This document shows, in pieces, positions 45,251-53,866 of a DNA stretch of 64,000 nucleotides. The DNA is from Sutcliffiella horikoshii. GTDB lineage: Bacteria > Bacillota > Bacilli > Bacillales > Bacillaceae_I. The stretch's first letter is position 1; each line of letters starts with the position of its first letter. The position numbers and the translations under genes were made by a program. The notes below the pieces were generated by a model that saw only the letters and a list, made by a program, of their open reading frames with translations, was not told the origin of the DNA and did no database searches. The stretch is from contig KV440964.1 in assembly GCA_001636495.1 (NCBI GenBank), forward strand, positions 1,256,666-1,320,665. The letters are read 5' to 3'.

Positions 45251-46081
45251 GTGAATAAAAGGATTTTTGTAAAAAGCATCCTATACGGGCTTTTAATATT
45301 GCTTGCGATTATTAGCTTTATCCCCTTTTATATGATGATTATCAATGCAACCAGGTCCAATTCGGAAATCCTTCGTCAAGGATTTACCATGCTTCCTGGG
45401 ACTTCCATTATGGAAAACTATGAAAGATTAATAAGCTTCGTCAATATATGGCAAGGCTTCGGTAACAGTGTATTTATTGCAGTCTGTGTAACTCTACTTA
45501 GCTCATATTTTTCCGCACTGACGGCGTATGGGTTTGCAATCTACAACTTTAAAGGTAAAAATTTTCTATTCGTATCCGTTTTAATATTGATGATGGTGCC
45601 AGGCCAATTAGGCCTTATCGGATTCTATGACTTAAACAAAACATTAGGAACTCTGGATAGTTATATTCCATTAATTATTCCGGCAATAGCAAGTCCATTC
45701 GTTGTTTTCTTCCTACGACAATTTCTTGTCTCCACCCTGCATCCTACTCTTTTGGAAGCTGCCAGAATGGATGGAGCAAGTGAAATAAGAATTTTCCATA
45801 CGATAGGTTTACCTATCATGATGCCAGCAGTCGCTACGATGGGGATTTTCACTTTCATCGGATCTTGGAACAACTATATCGTTCCATTGGTAGTACTATT
45901 CAGTCCGGAAAAGTACACATTACCTGTCATGATGGGCTTCTTGAGAGGATCAAAGGTAGCAGAGAATTTAGGTTCTATGTATTTAGGAATCGCAATATCT
46001 GTTGTACCAATCATGATTATCTTCTTGTTCCTATCCAAATATATCATTAGCAGTATTTCAGCAGGTTCTGTAAAAGAATAG
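45251..46081 (+). CDS. Sugar ABC transporter permease (MalG type)
   Basis: A 276-residue permease, six helices, with the EAA loop EAARMDGASEIRIFHTIGLP. The periplasmic start RSNSEILRQGFTMLPG is typical of the MalG group. Start GTG 45251 after AGGAGTGAG, 12 bases downstream of the first permease. No ATPase gene exists in the locus, so a shared MsmX-type ATPase elsewhere must energise it, as known for several Bacillus sugar importers. Confidence 0.9.
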   Translation: MNKRIFVKSILYGLLILLAIISFIPFYMMIINATRSNSEILRQGFTMLPGTSIMENYERLISFVNIWQGFGNSVFIAVCVTLLSSYFSALTAYGFAIYNFKGKNFLFVSVLILMMVPGQLGLIGFYDLNKTLGTLDSYIPLIIPAIASPFVVFFLRQFLVSTLHPTLLEAARMDGASEIRIFHTIGLPIMMPAVATMGIFTFIGSWNNYIVPLVVLFSPEKYTLPVMMGFLRGSKVAENLGSMYLGIAISVVPIMIIFLFLSKYIISSISAGSVKE

Positions 46082-46126
46082 ATAAATAAACAATGAGCAA
46101 CTAGATTAATAGAAGAGGTGAACGGC

Positions 46127-47458
46127 ATGTTAAATTTTTCAAAGGACTTTATTTTTGGAACAGCAACATCCTCCTACCAAATAGAAGGAGCACACGATGA
46201 AGGAGGTCGTACTCCGTCCATCTGGGATACTTTTTCAAGAACACCAGGGAAGGTGTGGAATGGAGACACAGGAGATGTGGCTTGCGACCATTACCACCGT
46301 TATGAAGAAGATATCAATATTATCAAAAGCCTTGGTGTAGATTCTTATCGCCTATCTATCGCTTGGCCAAGAATTTTCCCACAACAAGGTGTTTATAACC
46401 AAGAAGGTATGGACTTTTATAAAAAGTTAATTCATGGATTACTCGATGCAGGCATCAAGCCAATGGTTACGTTATACCACTGGGATCTTCCGATGTGGGC
46501 ACATGAACAGGGCGGATGGGTAAACCGTGAGTCTGTTTCATGGTTCCTTGAGTTTGCAGATAAGTGTTATGAAGAGTTAGATAAATTGGTATACTCATGG
46601 ATTACGCACAATGAACCATGGTGTGCAAGTTTCTTAAGCTACCACCTTGGACATCATGCTCCTGGACGTACAAACTTAGAAGAAGGCGTAAAGGCAGCCC
46701 ACCATATTCTACTTTCACATGGTGAAGCGGTTAAATTGTTAAAAAACAAATTCGGTTCTTCTACACCGATTGGAATTACATTAAACCTTGCACCGTCTTA
46801 TGCTCCAACAGATTCCATCAATGATCAAATAGCAAGAAATAATTCTGATGGCTATGCTAACCGTTGGTTCCTTGATCCAATTTTCAAAGGTTCTTATCCA
46901 ATGGATATGATCAACCTGTTTTCCAAGTTGATTCATAACTTTGATTTCATTCAAGAAGGAGATTTGGAATCGATTTCAACTCCGTGTGATTTCTTCGGAA
47001 TCAACTATTACGCAAGATCATTGGTTGAGTTTGATCCAAGTTCTCCAATGCTAAATAAAGGTGCATACTCTGATTATCCGAAAACTGGCATGGGCTGGGA
47101 TATCTCTCCACAAGAGTTCAAGGAATTAATTAGAGGACTTCGTGAGAACTATACCGATCTACCAATCTATATCACGGAAAATGGTGCGGCTTATGACGAC
47201 GTAGTGGTAGACGGTTGTGTACATGACAATGAGCGTAAAGATTATGTGGAAAAGCATATCACCGCTGTTGCTGAGTTGAATGAAGAAGGCATGAATATCG
47301 CAGGTTATTTCCTTTGGTCTTTATTTGATAATTTTGAATGGGCGTTTGGTTATGACAAGCGTTTCGGCATGGTGTATGTGGATTTTGAGACGCAAGAAAG
47401 AATTTTGAAAGATAGCGCTAAGAGATTCCAGGAGATTATTAGTTCAAGAAGTATATAA
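46127..47458 (+). CDS. Family GH1 beta-glucosidase
   Basis: A 443-residue cytosolic retaining beta-glucosidase. The acid/base is E163 in THNEP and the nucleophile E351 in ITENG. The N-terminal signature FIFGTATSSYQIEGA and the C-terminal SLFDNFEWAFGYDKRFG (aglycone and glucose site) are intact. The lack of a phosphate-binding loop and the ABC transporter, rather than PTS, context favour unphosphorylated oligosaccharides. Start ATG 46127 after AGAGGTGA. It probably cleaves imported laminari-oligosaccharides or gentiobiose. Confidence 0.93.
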   Translation: MLNFSKDFIFGTATSSYQIEGAHDEGGRTPSIWDTFSRTPGKVWNGDTGDVACDHYHRYEEDINIIKSLGVDSYRLSIAWPRIFPQQGVYNQEGMDFYKKLIHGLLDAGIKPMVTLYHWDLPMWAHEQGGWVNRESVSWFLEFADKCYEELDKLVYSWITHNEPWCASFLSYHLGHHAPGRTNLEEGVKAAHHILLSHGEAVKLLKNKFGSSTPIGITLNLAPSYAPTDSINDQIARNNSDGYANRWFLDPIFKGSYPMDMINLFSKLIHNFDFIQEGDLESISTPCDFFGINYYARSLVEFDPSSPMLNKGAYSDYPKTGMGWDISPQEFKELIRGLRENYTDLPIYITENGAAYDDVVVDGCVHDNERKDYVEKHITAVAELNEEGMNIAGYFLWSLFDNFEWAFGYDKRFGMVYVDFETQERILKDSAKRFQEIISSRSI

Positions 47459-47470
47459 CTTTATCTAACG

Positions 47471-47544
47471 TTTGATCTCCGTTTCAGGCGCTTCGCTTTC
47501 CTGCGGGCGGTCCGGGAATCTACGCGCCTTCCACTGCGATCAAA
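47471..47544. repeat. GC-rich interspersed element, copy 2 (short form)
   Basis: A 74-base element bounded by TTTGATC and its complement GATCAAA. The interior CGTTTCAGGCGCTTCGCTTT and GCGGGCGGTCCGGGA matches, in reverse orientation, the 3' part of copy 3 at 52178. Confidence 0.78.
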
Positions 47545-47584
47545 TTGGTACTGCTAATCCTTTATGACAAAATCTACACATCGG

Positions 47585-47611
47585 ACCACTCAGGATTGAG
47601 TGGTTTTTTTT
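47585..47611 (+). terminator. Terminator after the GH1 gene
   Basis: ACCACTC pairs with GAGTGGT around AGGATT. A run of T follows. It should reduce transcription into the GH30 gene. Confidence 0.8.
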
Positions 47612-47625
47612 GAAAGGGAAATTGG

Positions 47626-47730
47626 TTTTGGCACGAACTAGCGGGATTTTGGCATGAACTTGGTGTGTTTTGGCACGAACTCACAAGATTTCCGCATCAA
47701 CTCCCCCCATTTTGGCACGAACTCAATAAA
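47626..47730. repeat. 21-bp tandem repeat, five units
   Basis: Units of 21 bases start at 47626, 47647, 47668, 47689 and 47710. The shared part is TTTTGGCACGAACT followed by seven variable bases; unit 4 is decayed. The last unit ends exactly at the AGGAGG ribosome site (47731-47736) of the GH30 gene. Confidence 0.88.
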
Positions 47731-47743
47731 AGGAGGTTATTTT

Positions 47744-49078
47744 ATGAAGAATATTACGGTTATTCAAACGAAAAAAGATACAGGAAAACCATGGGAACGC
47801 CTGGATAATATTGAATGGAAAAGTAAAGGTGACAAAACTGTTTCATTAAAGCTTTTACCAGAGCAACAATATCAAGAGTGGCTTGGTTTCGGCGGAGCTT
47901 TTACGGAAGCAGCTGCTTTTAATTGGTCGCAGTTATCAGAAGCGAACAAAAGTAGCATCATCAATGCCTATTTTAATAAAGTAACAGGGCTTGGATATAA
48001 TCTTGGTCGCACGGCCATCCATAGCAGTGATTTTGCTCTTGGTAACTATACATATGTGGAAGATGGAGATGTAAGCTTGGATTCCTTTAACATTGAGCGA
48101 GAGCAAAAATATGTCCTTCCATTCATCAAATCAGCAGAATCGGAAGCGAAAGAAACGTTAACTATTTTGGCTTCGCCTTGGAGTCCGCCACCATGGATGA
48201 AAACAAATGGTGAGATGAATCATGGTGGCAAATTAATAGAAAAGTACAGGGAAGCATGGGCCAATTATTATGTGAAATATGTAAAGGCTATGGAAGCGGA
48301 AGGTGTTCCGATTTGGGGGATCTCCGTGCAAAACGAACCGGAAGCAGTTCAGGTGTGGGATTCCTGCATTTATACAGCAGAGGAAGAACGAGATTTTGTG
48401 AAAGACTTCTTAGGTCCGATTATGGAAAAGAACGGGCTTGGCGATAAAAAAATCATCATTTGGGATCACAACCGTGATGTCATTGTCGAGAGAGCAACTA
48501 CCGTATTATCTGATCCTGAAGCAGCTAAATATGTTTGGGGAACAGGCAACCACTGGTATGTATCAGAGGAGTTTGAGAACCTGTCAAAAGTACATGAGGC
48601 ATTTCCAGACAAGCATTTATTGTTCACTGAAGGCTGTATTGAAGGTGGAGTGAAGCTGGGTGCTTGGCATACAGGAGAACGTTATGCACGAAACATCATT
48701 GGGGATATGAACAACTGGCTTGAGGGGTTCATCGATTGGAATCTTGTGCTTGATATGCAAGGCGGACCAAATCATGTAGGGAACTACTGCGATGCACCAA
48801 TCATAGCGGATACAGAAAAAGACGAGGTGCATTTTAATAGTTCCTACTATTATATTGGACATTTCAGCAAGTTCATCAAGCCGGGTGCGAAGAGAATTGC
48901 TCATGAAACAGAACTTGCAGATGTATCACTTGTCGCATTCAGAAATGAAGATGAGAGTATTGCGGTCGTCCTTTTAAATGAAACAGAGACGAAAAAAGAA
49001 ACGTCGATAGAACTTGAAGGGAAAGTAATGGACCTTGTTATTCCTGCAAGATCTATTATGACCGTTGTATTCAACTAA
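47744..49078 (+). CDS. Family GH30 glycosidase, cytosolic (beta-1,6-glucanase/glucosidase type)
   Basis: A 444-residue GH30 enzyme with the usual barrel plus side beta-domain. The acid/base is E198 in SVQNEPEA and the nucleophile E296 in FTEGC. ASPWSPPPWMKTNGEMNHGG (in part) is a strong family signature. It has no signal peptide, so it acts on imported sugars; GH30 members often split beta-1,6-glucosidic links, which occur as side branches of laminarin. Start ATG 47744 with AGGAGG; the longer frame runs into the 21-bp repeat and is not believable. The gene is separated from GH1 by a terminator. Confidence 0.92.
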   Translation: MKNITVIQTKKDTGKPWERLDNIEWKSKGDKTVSLKLLPEQQYQEWLGFGGAFTEAAAFNWSQLSEANKSSIINAYFNKVTGLGYNLGRTAIHSSDFALGNYTYVEDGDVSLDSFNIEREQKYVLPFIKSAESEAKETLTILASPWSPPPWMKTNGEMNHGGKLIEKYREAWANYYVKYVKAMEAEGVPIWGISVQNEPEAVQVWDSCIYTAEEERDFVKDFLGPIMEKNGLGDKKIIIWDHNRDVIVERATTVLSDPEAAKYVWGTGNHWYVSEEFENLSKVHEAFPDKHLLFTEGCIEGGVKLGAWHTGERYARNIIGDMNNWLEGFIDWNLVLDMQGGPNHVGNYCDAPIIADTEKDEVHFNSSYYYIGHFSKFIKPGAKRIAHETELADVSLVAFRNEDESIAVVLLNETETKKETSIELEGKVMDLVIPARSIMTVVFN

Positions 49079-49148
49079 TTACTTTAGGGAGGTGATGGGG
49101 CTAACTCTTAAGTAAGGAAAAACAAAATGGGGATGAGGAGGAAATAAT

Positions 49149-52091
49149 GTGTTAAAAAAAGGGTTCACGGTCATGTTGGCAGCATGCTTACTGACAACGG
49201 GGTACTCTCACGTCTATTCCAATGATGCTGTAGGGAAAGGAGAGGGCAATCAAGCAATGGCAGATGGAGAAAAAGACTGGCAGTTAGTATGGGAAGATAA
49301 TTTTGAAGAATTGGATCTAGAGAAGTGGTCGTATGACACAGGGAATGGCTTTGTGCAGCCAGATGGCAACTATGTACCTGGTTGGGGAAATGAGGAGCTT
49401 CAATATTATAAAGAAGAAAATGTAACAATTGAGGATGGAAAGCTTGTACTTACTGGGAAAAAGGAAACTGCTTCAGATAAGTATGGAACTTACGACTACA
49501 CGTCCGGAAAAATTCATACAAAAGGGAAGTTCAACCAGAAGTATGGAAAGTTTGAGGCGAAAATCAAACTGCCTGACGGACAAGGTTATTGGCCTGCCTT
49601 CTGGATGATGCCTGAGGAAGATAAGTATGGCGGCTGGGCAGCTTCAGGGGAAATCGATATCATGGAGGCAGCTGGAGCAAACCTGAATAAAGTAGGTGGC
49701 GCAATTCATTATGGTAGCCAATGGCCAAATAATACGTACACAGCCAAGGATTATTACTTTGGCGAAGGGTCCGACATCACGGATTATAATGTTTACTCTG
49801 TAGAGTGGGAGCCTGGAGAAATCAGATGGTATGTTAATGGAGAACTTTTTCAAACGTTGAATAACTGGACAAGTTTCAATACAGAAAATGGGACGAAATT
49901 TGCTTACCCTGCACCTTTTGATCAGGAGTTTTATATCATCCTTAACTTGGCTATTGGTGGTTGGTATGGAGGAAATCCAGATGATTCCACCGAATTCCCG
50001 GGGAAAATGGAAGTGGATTATGTAAAAGTTTATGAGTTAGAAGACGATCAATACCGTGAGCCTGTGGAGCCTGTTTTTGAAAAAGAGGAGTTACCGGAAG
50101 GATCCAAGGAACCTGTGGATGGTAACTATATTTATGATACTAATTTCGAAAATGGATTTACGGAAATCAAGGATGGAACGGAAACATTCAATGAAGAAGG
50201 ATGGAACTTTGTTCACTTAAATCAGTTTGGCGGAAATGGAAGCGCTTCAGTTGAAGACGGATTTGCAAAGATTGATATCAGTCAGGGTGGTTCACAGCCG
50301 CATTCTATTCAGTTGATTCAGAATGTACCTGCAGGAGTAGGCAGAACGTACAAAATTAGCTTTGATGCGAAAGCTGCTTCAAACAGAAATATGAATCTAA
50401 AAGTAAGCGGTGGAGCAGATCGTGGCTGGTCTCTATATTCACCAAATTATGAGGTAGAACTGACGACAGATGTACAAAGCTATGAATATACGTACCAGAT
50501 GCAACAAGAATCTGATGCAAAAGCTCGTCTGGAATTCAATATGGGATTGAATGCTAGTTCTGTTTGGATTGGAAATGTGAAAGTGGAAGAAATAGATGCC
50601 GTCGATCCATACAACGAAGACGCAGCGAAGTCACAACTACGTAATGGCAACCATATTTATAATGGGACCTTTGACCAGGGGCGAATGGATCGAATGACAT
50701 ATTGGAATTTTATACTAAATGGAGCAGATGCACAAGCATATGTTGCGAAAGATAATAGAGCACTGACGGTAGAAGTAAAAGAAAACGGAGCACCTGATTC
50801 CGTTCAGCTTGTTCAAAAAGGTATTTCCATTAAGAGCAACAATGAATATACTTTATCCTTTGATGCTAGCGCAGGGGATGAAAGAGACATTCAGGTTGCT
50901 CTTGTAAGTAAAGATGGCAGTATAAATTATTCCGGCTGGGAGACAATTTCCCTCTCAACAACGGGAGAAAACAAAACGTTTACGTTTCAACCGGAAGCTG
51001 TAGATGATACGGAGGCCCAATTAGTATTCTTATTAGGCGGTAAGACCGGGTCTATGACAATAGATAATGTTGCAATGTTTGCAGAAAAATTAGGTGCAGA
51101 TGTCCTGACGTATGAAGAAATTTTCCCATTAAAAAATGGAAGATTTAACTTCGGCCTTGAACATTGGAATAGCCATGTTCAAGGAATATATGATGGTCCT
51201 TCTGCTGCCGCGTTTGATATTGTCGATGGTCAAGCGGTCGCAACTATAAAGAATGTAGGATGGAATCCATGGGATGTCATCTTCATGCAGGAAGGCTTGC
51301 AGATGAAGGGTGGAAACACATATCATGTTTCATTTGATGCATCTTCTAGCTTAGAACGTAATATGGAAGTCGTGTTAGAAGACAGTTCATATAACCGCTC
51401 CCTGTCAGAGGTGATCTCCCTTACTCCGGAGCCAACTACACACAATTTTGAGATAACATTGAGTGAGGACAAACAGCTTGGTCTTAAATATCTGCTCGGA
51501 AATGTCGCAGGCCAGGGTATTTCAGACGAGGAGCACCAGGTGTTCATTGATAATGTGAGAGTGGAAGTTGCAGGGGAAAGAGATAAGCTCTTCCCACTTA
51601 AGAATGGCGAGCTTGCTTCTTTGGAAAACTGGAACTTGCATGTCCAGGGGGAGTATGATGGTACTTCAAAAGCACAAGTGAAAGCGAAGGACGAACATGC
51701 TACCGTCAATGTCGAAAACCTTGGCGCAAACCCATGGGATATCATGTTTTTCCAGGAGAATTTAACGTTATCAGGTGGTCAAACCTATGAACTTGAGGTA
51801 GAAACAAGATCTAATCATCCAAGAAATATCGAGGTAGTAGTGGATAATGGAGATCCTTATTATCACCGATTTTTTGAAGAGGTAGTGAAAATTGGTCCAA
51901 AGCCACAAAGCTATCAATTTGAATGGAACCAACCAGAAGATGCCCAGCTAGGACTTAAGTTCTTGTTAGGTAACATGGAAGGTGTTTCTAAGAAAAAGCA
52001 TCACATCGACTTCCGTGAGGTAAAACTAGAAGCAAAAGGCGCCAGAGCCTTCCTAGAACAACTAGAAGGCACAGACGCTGCAACTGAATAA
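49149..52091 (+). CDS. Secreted family GH16 endo-beta-1,3-glucanase (laminarinase) with four C-terminal modules
   Basis: A 980-residue exported enzyme. A signal peptide covers about 1-24. The GH16 domain (about 42-297) has WQLVWEDNFEELDLEKW, the catalytic motif EIDIMEAAG with E168, D170 and E173, and ends VDYVKVYELE. Four CBM4/9-like beta-sandwich modules follow (about 318-490, 500-645, 655-805 and 810-965). The last two are the most alike: NSHVQGIYDG/NLHVQGEYDG, NPWDVIFMQE/NPWDIMFFQE and LGLKYLLGN/LGLKFLLGN. No cell-wall anchor is visible. Start GTG 49149 after GAGGAGG. It should cut beta-1,3-glucans outside the cell and feed the ABC importer. Confidence 0.93.
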   Translation: MLKKGFTVMLAACLLTTGYSHVYSNDAVGKGEGNQAMADGEKDWQLVWEDNFEELDLEKWSYDTGNGFVQPDGNYVPGWGNEELQYYKEENVTIEDGKLVLTGKKETASDKYGTYDYTSGKIHTKGKFNQKYGKFEAKIKLPDGQGYWPAFWMMPEEDKYGGWAASGEIDIMEAAGANLNKVGGAIHYGSQWPNNTYTAKDYYFGEGSDITDYNVYSVEWEPGEIRWYVNGELFQTLNNWTSFNTENGTKFAYPAPFDQEFYIILNLAIGGWYGGNPDDSTEFPGKMEVDYVKVYELEDDQYREPVEPVFEKEELPEGSKEPVDGNYIYDTNFENGFTEIKDGTETFNEEGWNFVHLNQFGGNGSASVEDGFAKIDISQGGSQPHSIQLIQNVPAGVGRTYKISFDAKAASNRNMNLKVSGGADRGWSLYSPNYEVELTTDVQSYEYTYQMQQESDAKARLEFNMGLNASSVWIGNVKVEEIDAVDPYNEDAAKSQLRNGNHIYNGTFDQGRMDRMTYWNFILNGADAQAYVAKDNRALTVEVKENGAPDSVQLVQKGISIKSNNEYTLSFDASAGDERDIQVALVSKDGSINYSGWETISLSTTGENKTFTFQPEAVDDTEAQLVFLLGGKTGSMTIDNVAMFAEKLGADVLTYEEIFPLKNGRFNFGLEHWNSHVQGIYDGPSAAAFDIVDGQAVATIKNVGWNPWDVIFMQEGLQMKGGNTYHVSFDASSSLERNMEVVLEDSSYNRSLSEVISLTPEPTTHNFEITLSEDKQLGLKYLLGNVAGQGISDEEHQVFIDNVRVEVAGERDKLFPLKNGELASLENWNLHVQGEYDGTSKAQVKAKDEHATVNVENLGANPWDIMFFQENLTLSGGQTYELEVETRSNHPRNIEVVVDNGDPYYHRFFEEVVKIGPKPQSYQFEWNQPEDAQLGLKFLLGNMEGVSKKKHHIDFREVKLEAKGARAFLEQLEGTDAATE

Positions 52092-52105
52092 CCAACAACA
52101 ACAAC

Positions 52106-52139
52106 AAAAAGGATTACAGTCAACCCTGTAATCCTTTTT
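52106..52139 (+). terminator. Terminator of the GH16 gene
   Basis: AAAAAGGATTACAG pairs with CTGTAATCCTTTTT around TCAACC. Confidence 0.92.
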
Positions 52140-52177
52140 GTATGTAGATAGGGATTATTATGACTATGTAATAACCA

Positions 52178-52360
52178 TGTTGATCGTAGTGGAAGGCGCG
52201 CAGACTCCTCGAAAATGCTGACGCATTTTCTTCGTGCGATGAATCGCTTCCGTAGCCTTCCTTGTCCTGCGGGAGGAAGGGACAAGGGAGACCCCGCAAC
52301 GAAGTGAGGAGGCTCCCGGACCGCCCGCGGAAAGCGAAGCGCCTGGAACGGAGATCAACA
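52178..52360. repeat. GC-rich interspersed element, copy 3 (long form)
   Basis: A 183-base element bounded by TGTTGATC and its complement GATCAACA. Inside are GGACAAGGGAGACCCCGCAA, GTGAGGAGGCTCCCGGACCG and CGCGGAAAGCGAAGCGCCTG, complementary to parts of copies 1 and 2. Additional inner hairpin: AAAATGC/GCATTTT around 52212-52230. It has no believable reading frame. Confidence 0.82.
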
Positions 52361-52383
52361 GTTAAATGTAGCAACGTAATATG

Positions 52384-52779
52384 TCATCCCCATCTCAAAG
52401 TGATGGTCAGATGGCAGCAATCCTTCCCCTCTACTTCAGACGTCATATTCAAATTAATGCCATCCGGATTGAAACTCACTTCCACACCAGAATGCACACC
52501 AGTTGAAAGTAATAGCTGGGACACTTTTTCTTTATTTCCTTCCTGCGCCGCACTCATTACTTCCGATGCAAACTCTTTAGAATCTGACAACTTTTGCAAA
52601 ATGATGCTCGCCTCTTTCATCAATTGCTGCATGGATTCGGCGGACTCAGTAAAGACAGTTGGATCTACTGGGGGATAAACTCGAACCTGGGACCTTGGCA
52701 TGATGGTGGTGTACACTGGAAAATATACATTTCTCGGATAATAGACAGGCCGGTGGAAAGGGACTGGATAATAATACAT
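52384..52779 (-). CDS. Hypothetical protein with Tyr/Pro-rich N-terminus, possibly spore-related
   Basis: A 131-residue protein. The N-terminus is rich in Y, P and F (MYYYPVPFHRPVYYPRNVYF), as seen in spore coat proteins. A helical middle follows (SMQQLMKEASIILQKLSDSKEFASEVMSAAQ, in part), then a C-terminal EGKDCCHLTITLRWG. No signal peptide. Start ATG 52779 after GGAGGG. I recall similar small Bacillus proteins but cannot name a family with confidence. Confidence 0.72.
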   Translation of the reverse strand: MYYYPVPFHRPVYYPRNVYFPVYTTIMPRSQVRVYPPVDPTVFTESAESMQQLMKEASIILQKLSDSKEFASEVMSAAQEGNKEKVSQLLLSTGVHSGVEVSFNPDGINLNMTSEVEGKDCCHLTITLRWG

Positions 52780-52854
52780 GACGAACCCTCCATTTTTCAT
52801 CGCTACTGTACTATATGTAAAGTAAATAGGAATGGAGAGTTGTCATCCTTCTGT

Positions 52855-53703
52855 TTAATCCTTGTTCCTTAGTTGACTTAAAACAACTCTTTCCCATACT
52901 TTCCAAGGAAGTAGGCGTTTTACCAATAGAGAGAGTTTTACACCCTTTCCGACGGTATAGCGGAGGGTAGGGGTTTTCTTCATTTCCGCTATTTTCCACA
53001 CCAATTCCGCAACCTCACGTGGATCTCCATAAGAGTCACGGTCTTTCTGTAGTCTTTTATTCATATTGGTGAATAGTTCAAAGTAGGGAGAATCGGTGTT
53101 GCCAGCTTTTGCTGACATATGAGTGCCAGATGACCATATATTCGTTTGAAACGATCCAGGTTCAATAAGCACCACATCCACGCCAAATTCCTTTAGCTCC
53201 AGTCTGAGACTCTCACTGTAGCCTTCTAGGGCGTGTTTAGAAGAGACATAAGGGGAAAGGCCAGGGAAGCCAATTAACCCGCTGATGGAGCTAATATTGA
53301 TGATTCTACCCCTCTCCTTATATCTCATTTTAGGAAGAACGAGATTAGTAACCCTCATCACTCCGAAAAGATTTGTTTCAAATTGGAATAGATATTCCTC
53401 AGTAGTCAGTTCTTCTGAAAAACCTGCAACAGCAAAACCGGCGTTATTAATGAGCACATCCACCTGCTCTAGAGCTTGTATGTATTTGCCGAATCTGGTC
53501 ACGGACTCTTTGTCTGTAACATCCAATAAAACAATGGATAGATGCTCCGCTTCCTCGGGCGACAATCCGTCCAATAAGCCCGGCTTCTTTGCTTCATCTC
53601 TGATGGTTGCGACTACATGATATCCTGCTTCCAGGAATTTTTTTGTGAATACTTTCCCGAAACCTCCTGATGCACCAGTGATGATCACTGTATTGTTATT
53701 CAT
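52855..53703 (-). CDS. Short-chain dehydrogenase/reductase (SDR)
   Basis: A 282-residue classical SDR oxidoreductase. The cofactor motif TGASGGFG is at 9-16, NNAG near 85, the catalytic Ser in INISSISGLIG, and YVSSK with the catalytic Tyr and Lys near 150. Basic residues after the second strand (TIRDEAKK) favour NADPH. Start ATG 53703 after GGAGAGTG. The substrate is unknown; sequence style resembles retinol/steroid-dehydrogenase-like SDRs of Bacillus. Confidence 0.9.
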   Translation of the reverse strand: MNNNTVIITGASGGFGKVFTKKFLEAGYHVVATIRDEAKKPGLLDGLSPEEAEHLSIVLLDVTDKESVTRFGKYIQALEQVDVLINNAGFAVAGFSEELTTEEYLFQFETNLFGVMRVTNLVLPKMRYKERGRIINISSISGLIGFPGLSPYVSSKHALEGYSESLRLELKEFGVDVVLIEPGSFQTNIWSSGTHMSAKAGNTDSPYFELFTNMNKRLQKDRDSYGDPREVAELVWKIAEMKKTPTLRYTVGKGVKLSLLVKRLLPWKVWERVVLSQLRNKD

Positions 53704-53866
53704 GGGAATCACTCTCCATTTCGTTTGCATTTATTGGCAGCGAGTTTGTGAGTTTACCTTTTTGAAATAAAAGGAATAAAAGCTATACATCGAGAATGTA
53801 TTAATAAAGTTCTTTTCGATTGGCATGTGGAAGCAAAATTGGCTTCATGCAGAAAGAAGGGATCAC

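Noticed and set aside
47626-47730. CRISPR-like array of 21-bp repeats
   Set aside because: Only seven variable bases separate the constant parts; far too short for spacers, and no cas genes.
47654-47743. N-terminal extension of the GH30 protein
   Set aside because: It translates the 21-bp repeat (NSxxF-type periodic peptide) and ignores the strong AGGAGG before ATG 47744.
52120-52374. Minus-strand open frames in the GC-rich element
   Set aside because: They arise from repeat sequence, overlap each other in different frames and have no ribosome site or family-like composition.
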